NCBI GenBank assembly: GCA_963971225.1
Contig: OZ020268.1
Location: 47,480,404-47,544,403 of the forward strand
Reading direction: 5' to 3'
Source: Melieria omissa
Taxonomy: Eukaryota; Arthropoda; Insecta; Diptera; Ulidiidae
DNA: 64,000 nt
Within the stretch, counting starts at the first letter, position 1. Every line of letters begins with the position of its first letter. The notes under the pieces are model-generated. The model saw nothing but the letters and a program-made list of their open reading frames with translations. It was not told where the DNA came from and did no database searches. Positions 10,401-23,021 of this stretch are shown here, piece by piece. The translations under genes and the position numbers were made by a program.

Positions 10401-10599
10401 TTGTCGAAGAAAAAGTTGCCTAGTCGGAAAAGTATAAAAACCTTAAATTAGAATTAGAAACCTAAATTTAGAATGTGCAATGTTGTAATTCAATATGATG
10501 GAAAAATCTTCTCAGTCATTCTATCTCCCAGTAATTTGAATGATGAATGAAAATTATGTTTCTGGTTTCTGGACATCAGTTCTAAAGTAGTTAGAGGTC

Positions 10600-11720
10600 G
10601 CTAATTTCGATTATTGATTTTAAATTTTTTTTCGATTATTGTGTCAGCCTTTCGAATCTTCCTTGACCACATTGAGCCATTGATCCATATAAATTTTTTA
10701 TGATCATTTTCTAAACTGATGAGAGTTTCTTTCTTTGAGAGGTTTTCTATGTAAATTTTCCTTCCAAATGATTCATGTCCTTGGAAATATTCAGTGAAAT
10801 TGTATGAGTCACATTTTCTTAAAAGGTTTTGTGCTTTTAGTTCTCACTTTTATACTTTTTTTGAATTCTTATTTAAGAAGATTCTGTTTAGATTCTTATT
10901 TGTAATTAATTGAGTCCTTGGAAACAAAAAGAAGATTTGAAAGAAATTTTCGAATAAGGATTTAGAAAAACTCATAAAAGTAAAAGAGAGAGAATTTTTG
11001 AAGTCATTTCTAAAATAAAAACTTTACAAATTAGAAGAATTTGTGAAGGATTTTAAAAATTCTAAGAACTTTAAAGAAACTTTAAAAGACTTAAAAAATT
11101 CTAAAAATTATTATCATTTATTTGTATGGACTTTTCTGACCCATTACTCGAAAATTTAGAATAGGAGAAGTGTACAAATCAGAAGAATTTGTGATGGACT
11201 TTCAAAATTCGAAGAACTTTTAGTGTAGTTTTATCCTCAATTAAGTTTAACTTTTAAGAAACTTTAAAGACTTCACAAATTCGAAAAATTATTATCTCTT
11301 ACTTTTATGGACTTTTTTGACCCCTTACTGGATTTTTTGGCATTTAGTAATCAGTTTTGTCCTCACGGACATATAATTAAGTTTTTTAAAACACTTTTAT
11401 GAGCTACTTGACCCATTCTCCAAGAAGTTTTTTTGTACATTTTTATTTAGAGTGAATCTGGTTCTTGCAAATGTAGGTATAGTAAAACTGTTCATAAAAC
11501 ATTCTAACTCTTGATTTCTAACTTTTATGAGTCTAGTTGACTCTTTGTTTATGAAGTTCTTGTGTTCTTCTTATTCATATGGAATAAATTTGGTCCTTGG
11601 AAACATATATTAAAATATTTTTAGAAGACTTTAATCCAATATCTCTTATTTGAATGGATCTATTTGGATCCTTTCTGTGAGAGTTTGTTGAAAGTGGAAA
11701 GACTAAACAGTTTCACAAAA
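10600..11720. repeat. Old, degenerate tandem repeat, roughly 90-190 bp spacing
   Basis: A phrase like ACTTTTATGGACTTTTTTGA followed by CCCATTACT or similar recurs with decay near 11125, 11300, 11395, 11525 and 11650. Blocks such as TTAGAAGAATTTGTGA and AACTTTAAAGA lie between them. Copies are too diverged for a firm unit. Confidence 0.4.
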
Positions 11721-14430
11721 AATATTAAGGGGAAATGTTTACTAGTGGTCACGAAGGCAAGAAGCATATATTTTCTAAAGATAACACTGTGTAATAGCTT
11801 TTTCTGACCTGGAGAGAAACAAAAGTCCAGCTGGGTGTTGCAAAATTTTTCCTTTTATAAGTTTCCTTTTATACAGCCGTCTAAAGCTTTTGTTTGTTGG
11901 TGTGTTTTCGATTTAATACCACAAAAGGTCCAATTTTTCAAATTGACCTCCAAGGTTTTGGTTAGTTTTAATTATTAGGTTATAAAATTAATAGTATCAC
12001 AGAATTTGTTGGTCTAAACATTAGCTGAAAGTTTGCTGAAGACAGCAGTTAAAAATGTTGAATATCTTTAGACCTATAAATTGTATTAAGTATACCAGGT
12101 TCGGACTGGGTTTTCAGAGGCTTAGGAAATAACCTAAGATTCCTCGTGGATACTAGACTCACGGACGAACTGTAAAGTCCACGAAGGAGGCAGAATAGAT
12201 CTTTTAGGTCGCAGTGCACATTCCCCGCCAATGATAATAATAAAAGGAATTATAAAGGAAAAGTTGACTTCGAAAAGCCATTGTTGTTGTGAATCCATTT
12301 GAAATTGAAATGCCAAAGTTCCATAGTTGGTTTTTTTTGCTACAACTTTTTACACAGAACAATGGTCCCAATGACTGATTGCTTTTTAAGCCTTTTAACT
12401 TTGCGGCCGACTCATTCAGAGTCCTTTTCTTAGTTGCTCTGCCAGACGTCATCAGGCTTAAATGCCCACAAATCTTTTTCCCATTGACATTTTTTTAATG
12501 CTCAGTTAATTATTTAATCACTTTACACCTCACCCAACAATTTTTACACACGAACTCATAAACTCGTGTTTTCCACTATTTCGAGCTATTTCTGTGCTCA
12601 TTCACAGCGAATTTTAACACCTAAAAGTATGCGACATTATTTTTAATTAAAAAACTCATTTTCCACCATTGCAACACACTTCAGCGGCAGCAATAAAAGT
12701 TCAAAAGCCATATTTGATTTTGCCATATTTCAAATTGGCCTCAAGTTCGAGCCGGAATGGCCGCTCATCATAACTTTGTTGTGCAGCCAGAGCCAATTAA
12801 ATGAATTTTTGGCCAAACACCAACACAACAACACATCAACCGGCCAAGTAGCCGGATGACTGAATGACTCAGAGAGTGCACTGAAATTAAAGTAATAAAG
12901 TTTTATCATTTCAATTACGACGTGCCATCGATGAGTTTAGTCGAGTCGAGTCGAGGCGAGACGAGTTGAGATGAGTCGAGTAGCATTGAGTTGCCAGACA
13001 ATTGGGTTTTCATATGGACCAACTAGGCACTCAATCAACGGTGGATGGGGCCAACTGACGTTGCGGTGTGCTTGGACTGTGGCATTTATCGATACTGAAA
13101 ACTGTTTTAATTGAAAAACTTACGCTCGAGTTGGCGGCGCGTTGAAGTGGGATGAAAGGGTGGAGAACAAGAGTTGAGGGCTGGTTAGCAACTTGAACTG
13201 TGTACTCCTTATGTTCTTGAATAATTCATAAAACTGCGATTTATATTTATATATAGAAGTGTCCCTTAAAAACAGCTTTTATTCGCGCTAAATTAATGAA
13301 ATCACTTTGAAAATCGTTTACAACATTCGAAACGCAGCTGGCATGTTGTCGACAGTGCTGCCAACTTGTACGTAGTTCAATAGCAAAAAATAAACGCTCA
13401 CCTTTTTAACTTTGCCACATTGCAAGTTTATTTCTTCATTAAAATGTTTTACTGCTTTCTATGCCCCGACTGTCCTTCCTCCTCCGACGCGCCAGTTGCC
13501 TTTGGCAGCTCTTATTGCATTGGGAAATAAATAAAAAAAAAAACGTGGCAACTTGCTGCCGTCAACTTGCTGCTAGCGACGTAGATACGTACGCAAGTGA
13601 CGTAGTGGCGCACTCCAACAACGCGACGACTCGATAACTCGAAAGAGCAACTTTAGCTTCAGTTGATGCTATTAAATTAATCGTCAACGTTGCGCTGCGT
13701 TTCGTCTGCAGTGCCGACGAGTTTTAGGTATTCCAGGAGCGCGCTTGGGGGGCGGGGGCGGAGTTGGCCGCCAACTGCTGACTGACAGTATGTGTTGTCG
13801 ATGGCTGGCGAGCGAACTCGGCTGGGCTGGGCTGGGCTGGCTGGGAGGTGGTGGAGATTTAATAAAATTATTATTGTATATGCGCGCGCGCGTGTGTGGG
13901 CGTGTGATGAGGAAGTGTTAAATTGAAATCAATTTGAAGGCGAGGAAAAGTTGTTGAAGCGCCGCCTGGCAGGAAATTGATGGGCTGGCAGGCTCAGGTT
14001 TATTGTTATTGTTGTTGTTGTTGTTGCTATGACGCAGTGGCAATGGACACAGTGCTGTGGGAAAGGAGAATAAGAATACGAAAGAGGGCAGGATTTTAGA
14101 AGAGAGAGGGAGAGTGAGAGGGAGGTTGGGGGACGGTGGTGAGAAGTAGCGGAAGTAGTAATTATGGCGGATGTGATTGAAAAAAAGGCAGAATTAAGTT
14201 TGATAAAATAAATAATTGCAGGTAGTGGACTGGAAAATAGTGCACACTACTTTTTGTTGTAATTTAAATAGCATAAATTTGTATTCAATTTATTCATTAT
14301 CATTTATTGTCTGTTCTGACTGACTGACTGATTGACTGACTGATTCATTAGCGTCCAGTCCAAACCCTTGAAGCTACAGACATGAAATTTAAACTGTAGG
14401 ACATTTAAACTAATCAACCTTCGTTATGAC
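11721..14430. other. Non-coding stretch with short simple repeats; no gene seen
   Basis: AT-rich DNA with TCGAG-type pentamer repetition at 12937-12985, a GGGCT run at 13823-13845, an alternating GC run near 13882, a TTG run at 14003-14027 and a GACT run at 14320-14345. One copy of the GCATACTTTTAGG motif is at 12616-12635 (reverse strand). Nothing looks like an exon. Confidence 0.5.
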
Positions 14431-15050
14431 GGAAATATTATTATTATTTTTTTAATTTGGGGTAAAAATGGGCAAAATATGAGTTAAAGTGTTGTATGAA
14501 AACCGGTGATTTGATGGATCTATTGATTTCAAACTTGACGAAAATACTCCAAATCAAAAATAACTCGACACATATTATTCAATTTTTCGAAATTCTAAAT
14601 TAAACGAAGTCAACATTGGGTTAAGGTTTGTATACCGGAAGACTTCGGAAAGACACGAACCAATGCGCTTATTGACTTCAAAGCGAAAACACTAGAAATA
14701 AAAAAAAACTAGACACGTGTTTTTCATTTTTTGAAAATTGAATTCTAACAGGGTGAACCAAGTGTTAAGAGTTTGCATGGAGAAACAAGATTTTATGGGC
14801 CTTTGACTTCAAACTTGGTGTAAAGTACTGTAAGTGGGAAATACTTCCACAATTCCAATTCCAAAATCTAACGGGGCAACGATGGGTTAAGAGTTTGTAT
14901 GGAGAAACGAGATTTTATGGGTCTTTTGAAAAGTACTGCAAGTGAGAAGTAATTCGACACGTGTTTTTATTTTTCATAATTAAAAATATGACGGGGTCAA
15001 CGATGGGTTAAGAGTTTGTATGGGGAAACATGATTTAATGTGCCAATCAG
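14430..15050. repeat. Satellite of ~122-bp units, about five copies
   Basis: GTTAAGAGTTTG occurs at 14764, 14886 and 15007 (periods 122 and 121), each followed by ATGG-GAAAC-GATTT. More diverged copies carry it near 14483 and 14620. Shared blocks include ACGGGG-CAACGATGGG and CGACACGTGTTTTT. The array runs straight into the (TAAAA)n tract. Confidence 0.8.
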
Positions 15051-15499
15051 ATAAAATAAAATAAAATAAAATAAAATAAAATAAAATAAAATAAAATAAA
15101 ATAACATAAAATAAAATAAAATAAAATAAAATAAAATAATAATAATAAAATAAAATAAAATAAAATAAAATAAAATAAAATAAAATAAAATAAAATAAAA
15201 TAAAATAAAATAAAATAAAAATAAAATAATATAAAATAAAGTAAAATAAAATAAAATAAAATAAAATAAAATAAAATAAAATAAAATAACAAAATAAAAT
15301 AACAAAATAAAATAAAATAAAATGAAATAAAATAAAATGAAATAAAATAAAATAAAATAAAATAAAATGAAACAAAACAAAACAAAATAAAATAAAATAA
15401 AATAAAATAAAATAAAATAAAATAAAATAAAATAAAATAGAATAAAAAATTAAATAAATAATAAATAAATAAAATAAAATATTAAATAAAATAAAAAAT
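15051..15499. repeat. (TAAAA)n microsatellite, about 450 bp
   Basis: A near-pure AAAAT pentamer with occasional AATAA, AACAA and GAAAT variants. The three long antisense open frames here arise only because the pentamer has no stop in the TTTTA orientation. Confidence 0.97.
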
Positions 15500-17825
15500 T
15501 GAATGTAAATCGTCTCAAAGTTGAATCGTGTGCTTATTGCTCCTAAATTTTAGTCCGAAAATCAATTCAATTCACTAACCTTCGACTAACGCCTGCTTCT
15601 GCTTTATTGATTTGCATTTTGCAGTTTTATTTATTTATGTTTTTTTTTTCACTTTTATGGCGCCTTAAAAAGGTATCAATTTCATCATGAAATATGCTGC
15701 GCTTCTGCCTGCTGCCATTAATAATAATATAAAAAAAATTGTAAAGAAGAATAATACGAAAATTCTTCGGCGTTCTCGGCGCACTGTGAACGTGCAAAGC
15801 GTATAGAAAGCATTGAAAAACACTTTAAACAAGCAGAATCAATTTTACTAAATTGAATTTAATTTAACTTCTAAAACGCCAGTGTCAGGAAATAGGCTTT
15901 CATTAGACTCGGACTGCCGGCAAGAAGAAGCAGGACGATTTTTCGTTTTGCCGCCACTACGTTTTGTTATTGGTTTGAAGCATTTTTCGCTGTCCGCGCA
16001 AAGCAAACAAGCGCGCGGCATGAAAAAATGTCTATTGCCAGCGTTTCATCATTCGTTGTGTGAGAAAAGGGGGGAGATGATGAGTGCGCCTAAAATGCTG
16101 CAAAATACACAAATGCACATACACACAAACACAGTTGTTGCTCACTGCTGTCATTGTCATTTAAGGCAAAGTGCTGCGCGGGTGGGTTAGTGGGCCGCTG
16201 TGTGTGTATGTGTGAGTTTCGGTGTCTGTGTGTGTGAAACACAAAGTTTAAGCTTTAGCCAGGCGGCAGCGCCACACAAAGGCGCCAACCTATTTAACAT
16301 ATACAGCAACGGCGCATACCTTTGCATACTTTTAGGCGCTTGAATTTTTGTGCATTTTACATTTTTGTGTTTTTTTCGTCGCTTTGCTGTTGGCGTTAGT
16401 GACGCGCGCGCGCCTGCTTATGTCCTCGTTATTTAACATTTCTACTTGGCGCAAATCGGACGCGCGTGTGTGGGTGTATGTTTGTATGGTTCTGTGTGAC
16501 TGTGTGTGTGTGTTGGTGTTGATGTAAAGGTAAATGACATCAATGGAGGTTGTGTGGCAGCAGCAACGACAGCAACAACAACGACAGCCATTACCAAAAC
16601 GGAGCGGCCGTAAAAGGAAGCGAGAGTGTGAGGCTGTCGGTTGGGCGCCCAAAAGTGTGCTACGCCAAAGTCCGCACAACTAGCGCAACGCTGACGCGCG
16701 CGACCAAGTGTGCGCACAAATGAGAGCGCGCAGAAAAAAGTCATAAATGCCGCAAAATATGCTTATAAAAAAGATCGAAAACGTGATAACGGCAAAGCAA
16801 AAGAGAAATTGAAAAAAACGAGAAAACAAACAAATCAACTAAAGAAAAAATGAAAAACAAAAAACCGAAAGAAACGCAGAGAGAAGAAAAAACGCGCTAA
16901 AAAGTCGGCAAAGGAAATGCAAACTTTACGAATATTTTTCGCATTTCCCTCAGCGTCAATACAGGCGCAAAGTTGGCAAGTGGCGCCCGCGAGGGGCGGA
17001 GGAGCAAAGGGCTATCGGCGTACAATGCTCATAGTTTTGTGTACATATTTTGTTTTTTTCCACCCCTTTTTTCTTCCTTTTGCCCTGCTGTGCTTATTAT
17101 TGCAACTGCTTGCCGCGCACTCCCGTCTGGCGCCCTCGATTCCGCCAATGCGCCGCGCGCTTATGCAATCGTTTGCCTTTTGTGTTCGAACGTCGCTGTG
17201 CTGTTCCCGCGTCTGCCGTTCGCCGGGCCTGTCGGCGTTTGGCATTTTTAGTTGCAGCAAATTTTCGTTTCGTTGCATTTTTGCCTGGATTTTCCGTTGC
17301 ATACTTTTAGGTGCAGCGTCTTTAGCGTGGTGCAGCATTTGGCTTGTTGCTGTTCGGCTCGCCTGCGCCAATTTGCTGTGCCATAAATTAGGTTTGGCTG
17401 CTTGCGTTTTGTCTCCGAAGCAACAGCGTCGAGCGTCATGTGACCGTTCGTGCAATTAATGGGCCGACGGGGAGCGCTTCCGCTGCGGGAGTATTGACAT
17501 TTATTGCCAAACTATGTCGCTGGCAATTTGGAAAAGCGACATCGTCGTTGATAAGTGGAGAAATTCCGCTCCATTGAAGTTTTATTCGTTTAAGGTTTTG
17601 CCAATTTTAATTAACGACTCGGCGAACTGAGTGTCGTAGGCGATGGCTTGCAAAAAGAGTTTTGGATTTCGACAGCGATTCGTTCATATTTCGTAATATT
17701 CCAATGGCTTTTGATTCGCGTAAGAGAAGAGAGCGTGCAGTGGACTTAATTGGTTATTAAATTCTCGAAAAACAAATTCTTTAAATACTTTTTAAGAGAA
17801 GTTATGCTCTTTAAGAGAGACTTCC
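15500..17825. other. Complex non-coding region, GC-richer than its surroundings; no gene supported
   Basis: It includes TG/CA runs (16200-16240, 16490-16515), GCGCGC-rich patches and two exact copies of GCATACTTTTAGG (16322-16341 and 17297-17316). Several overlapping frames occur on both strands around 16917-17459 but have no splice logic or recognisable domain. It could be a conserved regulatory region or a non-coding exon; the sequence alone does not decide. Confidence 0.45.
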
Positions 17826-18786
17826 GTTGAAACTAGTTGGATCCGTCGAAACTAGTGGAATCAATTGAAACTAGTTGGATCTGTTGAAACTAGTGGAATC
17901 CGTCGAAACTAGTTGAATCAATTGTAACTAGTGGAATCAATTGAAACTGGTTGGATCCGTTTAAACTAGTGGAATCAATTGAAACTATCGAAACTAGTGG
18001 AATCAATTGAAATTAGTTGGATCTGTTGAAACTAGTGGAATCCGTCGAAACTAGTTGAATGAAACTTGAAACTAGTTGGATCTTGAAACTAGTTGGATCT
18101 GTTGAAACTAGTGAAATCAATGGAAACTGTCGAAACTAATGGAATCAATTAGAACTAGTTGAATTTGTCGAAACTAGTGAAATCCGTCGAAACTAGTGGA
18201 ATAAATTGAAACTAGTTGAATGCATTGAACGTAGTTGGATCTGTTTAAACTACTGGAATCAATTGAAACTGGCTGAATTAGTCGAAACTAGTGGAATCCG
18301 TCGAAATTAGTTGAATCAATTAAAACCAGTTGAATCAATTGAAACTAGTGGGATCTGTTGAAACTAGTGGAATCAATTGAAACTAGTTGGATCTGTCGAA
18401 ACTAGTGGAATCCGTCGAAACTAGTGGAATCAATTGAAACCAGTGGAATCAATTGGAAACTGGTTAGATCTGTCGAAACTAATGGAATCAATTAGAACTA
18501 GTTGAATTTGTCGGAACTAGTGGAATACGTCAAAACTAGTGGAGTCCATTGAAACTATTTAGATCTGTTGAAACTAGTGGAATCAATTGAAACTAGTGGA
18601 ATCAATTGAATCTGGTTGGATCCGTTGAAACTAGTGGAATCAATTGAAACTGGTTGGATTTGTCGAAACTAATGGAATCAATTAGAACTAATTGAATTTG
18701 TCGGAACTAGTGGAATACGTCGAATCCATTGAAAATGGTTGAATCAATTGAAACTAGTTGTATCTGTTTGATTTATTTGTTGAATT
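17826..18786. repeat. Satellite of ~19-bp units (GAAACTAGTGGAATCAATT type)
   Basis: About 50 variants of GAAACTAGT(T/G)GAATCAATT, GAAACTAGTTGGATCTGTT and GAAACTAGTGGAATCCGTC follow one another with few indels. Higher-order blocks such as GGATCTGTTGAAACTAGTGG recur, so local amplification happened more than once. Confidence 0.95.
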
Positions 18787-19032
18787 TGCTGAGACTATAC
18801 TGAGACTAGACTGAGACTAAACTGAGACTAAACTGAGACTAAACTGAGACTAAACTGAGACTAAACTGAGACTAAATTGAGATTAAACTGAGACTAAACT
18901 GAGACTAAACTGAGACTAAACTGAGACTAAACTGAGACTAAACTGAGACTAAACCGAGACTAAACTGAGACTAAACTGAGACTAAACTGAGACTAAACTG
19001 AGACTAGACTGAGATTAGACTGGAAAGCGTCA
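18787..19032. repeat. Satellite of 11-bp units (CTGAGACTAAA), first block
   Basis: About 20 near-identical CTGAGACTAAA units end in the sequence GACTGAGATTAGAC then TGGAAAGCGTCA (19021-19032). The same exit sequence ends the second block at 19603. Confidence 0.95.
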
Positions 19033-19174
19033 CTAGACTAGACTAGACTAGACTAGACTAGACTAGACTAGACTAGACTAGACTAGACTAGACTAGACTA
19101 GACTAGACTAGACTAGACTAGACTAGACTAGACTAGACTAGACTAGACTAGACTAGACTAGACTAGACTAGACT
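19033..19174. repeat. Pentamer satellite (CTAGA)n, about 28 copies
   Basis: A pure run of the pentamer CTAGA (rotation ACTAG). It sits between the two 11-bp blocks. Its reverse complement, CTAGT, forms the separate array at 46150. Confidence 0.97.
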
Positions 19175-19603
19175 CAGACTAGACTGAGACTAAACTGAGA
19201 CTAAACTGAGACTAAACTGAGACTAAACAGAGACTAAACTGAGACTAAACTGAGACTAAACTGAGACTAAACTGAGACTAAACTGAGACTAAACTGAGAC
19301 TAAACTGAGACTATACTGAGACTAAATTGAGACTAAATTGAGACTAAACTGAGACTAAACTGAGACTAAACTGAGACTAAACTGAGACTAAACTGAGACT
19401 TAACTGAGACTAAACTGAGACTAAACTGAGACTAAACTGAGACTAAACTGAGACTAAACTGAGACTAAACTGAGACTAAACTGAGACTAAAATGAGACTA
19501 AAATGAGACTAAACTGAGACTAAAATGAGACTAAACTGAGACTAAACTGAGACTAAACTCAGACTAAACTGAGACTAGACTGAGATTAGACTGGAAAGCG
19601 TCA
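19175..19603. repeat. Satellite of 11-bp units (CTGAGACTAAA), second block
   Basis: About 38 units, with a few CTGAGACTATA and ATGAGACTAAA variants, end in the same GACTGAGATTAGACTGG then AAAGCGTCA junction as the first block. The compound array looks like a segmental duplication with the pentamer expanded in the middle. Confidence 0.95.
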
Positions 19604-22600
19604 TAAATAGTTTATTAACTAAAATCTGGTTTAAAAAAAGTTTAAAAGACGATGTTATTTAAAAATGACGAGGACTTGTATCAGAGGATAAGAAAACGTA
19701 TGAAAATGAATGTCAGAAATCCACAAACTGGAGTCAGAAAGTGTCAAGTTGACTTAGTAAAAGTGTTTTTTTTTAATGCTGTGAATATTATAGTTCAAAA
19801 TGACCGAATACAGTTGACAACAGAAAATCGAATTAACAATTTCATATTAAAGGAAAAAGTATGAAAGTCCTTGTCAGAAGTATTGAAATTTGAATTTAAA
19901 TTAAAAGCTTTAATTCTGGCTCCGTACAAACGAATGTAAGGCAGTAACTTTCTAAATTTATGTCAGTACATTATGTCTGCGATATTAAAAAGAAAAAATG
20001 TTATTAAGAAATTCTGAAACTGTTATCAGTAACCAGATTTTCCATAGAAGCTCAACTGACAATTTTTGTTTGCGAATTTTTTGTTTTTACAATCTTTTCG
20101 TTATCCGAAAGTGTTCCCTTTTCTGTCGTGCTGTCCCCACAAAATCAACAACAATTTCTCAAAATGTCATAATATGATTTTTATTACCTTCTCTTGTGCT
20201 CAAACGCGTTTTACTGTAATTTTCAGCCGCAGCATTTAATGAAAATGTGTAGCCGCTGTGTGCGTCCAACGCAGAAGGAAATAAATTTCAAATTTCGCGA
20301 GTGAGGATTCCTTCTGAAATCCTTTCCCTGCGCGACACTTAAAATGTAATAAAATTTTAAAATCCGACACAACTGTCGTTGTTGTTGTGCACTTGTTGGC
20401 GTCAATCTTGTGTGCCTGACGCGCGGCGCAGAGATGCTTGAGAGATGGTCGAAGAATGCCTTCAACCCTGACAGGGGCACCTGCGACACCAACTGTTGGC
20501 GTGCGACAACAACAACAACGAACAGTGGCAGCGACGGCATTGTCTGTCGCCGGCACCGACCGCAACGACAAAATTATGTTGGAAAAGTAAATGAAGCAAT
20601 TAATTTAAATATGGTTCATTAAAAAATTATACAGCCGTCGAGGCGGACGCGAATGCGGACACGAACCGAGCTGCATGCTGGGTTTTTTTGTTTGCTTGTG
20701 TTCTGTGACTGCTGCACATTGCCTTGTTGTTGTTGTCGTTTTTGCTGCTACTGAATGGTGTTGAGTGGTGCTGTCGTTAAGTTATGGCTTTTATTTATGC
20801 CGTTGCTGTTGTTGTTGTGCGAACAATAAAATAAATTCGTGTCGCAGCGACGAAATATGAAAACGAAAACGCGAATTACGCGTTGTTGCTGGCAATGGCA
20901 GTGGCAGCAATTAATAAATGCATGCAATGTCGATGTCGCTGTTTGTTGCCATGAAACGGCAACGACAGCACAACAACAGCGCTGACCAACACACAACGTT
21001 GAGCCGGCCAAGTGTTGGCGGAAGTGGCGGCCAGGACTGGAGCGGAAGCGCAGCCAACACTGGCTGCGGTTGTGGTTGTTCTTTGGCTAAAGGAGGCGAG
21101 TTGGGGGCAAAAGCGGTGGCCAGATGACCTTGGCCTCCATTTTACTGTTTTTGTTGTGTTTATTGTTGCTTCGTGCAAATTTAATGAGTTTTCTGTTGTT
21201 GAACCTCTAAGCTCACGTGCGCGAAAGTTGTTGTTGTAACGAATTAGATTGCTAATTTTGGTAATAGGCGGCAAGTGGCCGCAGGGTTTTCTATAATTTT
21301 TCCCATTTTTATCGTCTCATACATTGCACAGTGATTCGTTCCACGGACAAAAATTGAAAAATGTATAGTATCAGAATTTAACGATTTTGATGTCATTCGA
21401 TTTTGATGTTGTTAGCGGGTTGCTAAGGTTTGAATCCTTGGTTCGAATCCTCGTCATTGACCACATCAAAAATATAAGAAAAATAATAAATAGGTAGGTC
21501 CCTCAAATCGAGATGGTTGCTGAAAGCATTTCTTTAGTCATATTCTCGAGCTATAGTACCGTAAAACCCCAACTGTCTCTCTAGCTCATAGCTAAGGTTA
21601 TAGTCATTCGATTTTATAGGCAGACAATTTTCTAAGTTTTTTTTTAAGGTTCGTAAAACCTTCGTCAAAACGATGATACTTTTAGAATTTTTGTTTTGTT
21701 GATTTTAAAAAGTCTTTAAATGAATTAAAGGTACGAAACAGATCTAAACGAATGTTTAACAATTCAAAATTAGTTTGGAATTTTTCCAATCATTCTGTGG
21801 CAATTTTGTGCAAATGTTGTATTTTTTTGTATTTGTGAAGAATTTAAGAAAAAAGTGTATATATGACTTCTTTTTTTAATAAGCACCCAGCTTTAATCGG
21901 GAAGGCGTGGCATGGAAATTAAATATTTTATTAGGACTTAAGATTTGAAAGGTTTATCGTAATAAAACAAAATATGCAATCATCAAAGGTACGAAATGGG
22001 TTAAATATTAATTTCAAATTTTCAATTAAAGTGCCCCAAAAAAACTAGAATATTCTCGAAACTTTTGTTTTTAAAACTCTCGCACCATAATTCACACATA
22101 TGCCGCATTAAGTGCGCCTATAATTCATAACGGTAAACGCACACATAAATTACAAACTGCGCAGTTTATGTCGACAATCGCGCTGGCATTGCGTATTGAA
22201 TGCAAAAATGGCGCGCAGACAACGGCAACGGAAGCGAGAAAATAATTTCCACTGCCAAACTCAACGCCTGCAGCCATTAGCTCACTTAATTATGCTATAT
22301 TCATTGTGTTAATAGTGCATATTATTGTTTAAAAATTTACTACATGTAAGCGTTTAATGCAATAAATTCACTAAATCCAGACTACACTACACAAAGTACA
22401 CAAACACACACACACTCATGCACAAACACAAAAAACACACACATGCTCGTACATTGACAGACACGTAAAGTGCAACGAAAAGGAGTAATTATTGTTATTG
22501 GGTACAACCAGTGGGCTTTGGATGGCAGTCGAGTTATGTTACAACATCATAAAACAGTCATAAAATAAAATTTGCACCCAACACTAGAGTGGCGCTAATG

Positions 22601-23021
22601 AAAAAACCACAGCAACAACAGCAACAACAACAATTGGAAGTACATAGGTGTAGGCGTAAATGTTTGTTCTCATGGTTGGTTGTTGTACAGAGTTGCCAAA
22701 TGTGCTTTTCTTGGCCGTTACACAATTTCTTAAAAATGTTTGAAATTTGTATTAAAAATTACTTCTGTGTTTTTATACATACAAAGGTTGACATACAGGG
22801 TGCCCCAACACAAGTACACGATTTAATTAAAAAAACGCATACCTACTTATTAGCGAGTGGTAACATTTTTATGGCATTGTAATGTCTTGTCCAGACAACC
22901 AAATTAATTGAGTTAATTTAGTTTTAAGTTAAATTGATTTATCCGCTTTTTCTGTTCAGACGCACTCAATTTAGCTTACTCTGTTATCGAACATGTTTTT
23001 GTGTTGACGTAATAAATGATT
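19604..23021. other. Intronic or intergenic DNA; no gene seen
   Basis: Mixed AT-rich DNA with TTG/CAA runs (around 20380, 20510, 20730, 20810 and 22610) and a CA-rich stretch at 22400-22440. A tRNA-promoter-like GGTTCGAATCC lies at 21440-21450. Short frames around 20220-21270 lie over the trinucleotide runs and are not credible exons. The last bases before 23022 flank a transposon end. Confidence 0.45.

Noticed and set aside
14980..15385. Three overlapping long frames on the - strand
   Set aside because: They translate the (TAAAA)n pentamer (FILFY repeats); no protein is implied.
16917..17459. A 180-codon frame and its - strand partner (147 codons)
   Set aside because: Opposed overlapping frames in GC-rich DNA; neither shows a domain, signal peptide or intron signals.
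17826..19603. CRISPR-like array of short repeats
   Set aside because: Units are contiguous without unique spacers and the genome is animal; it is a satellite.
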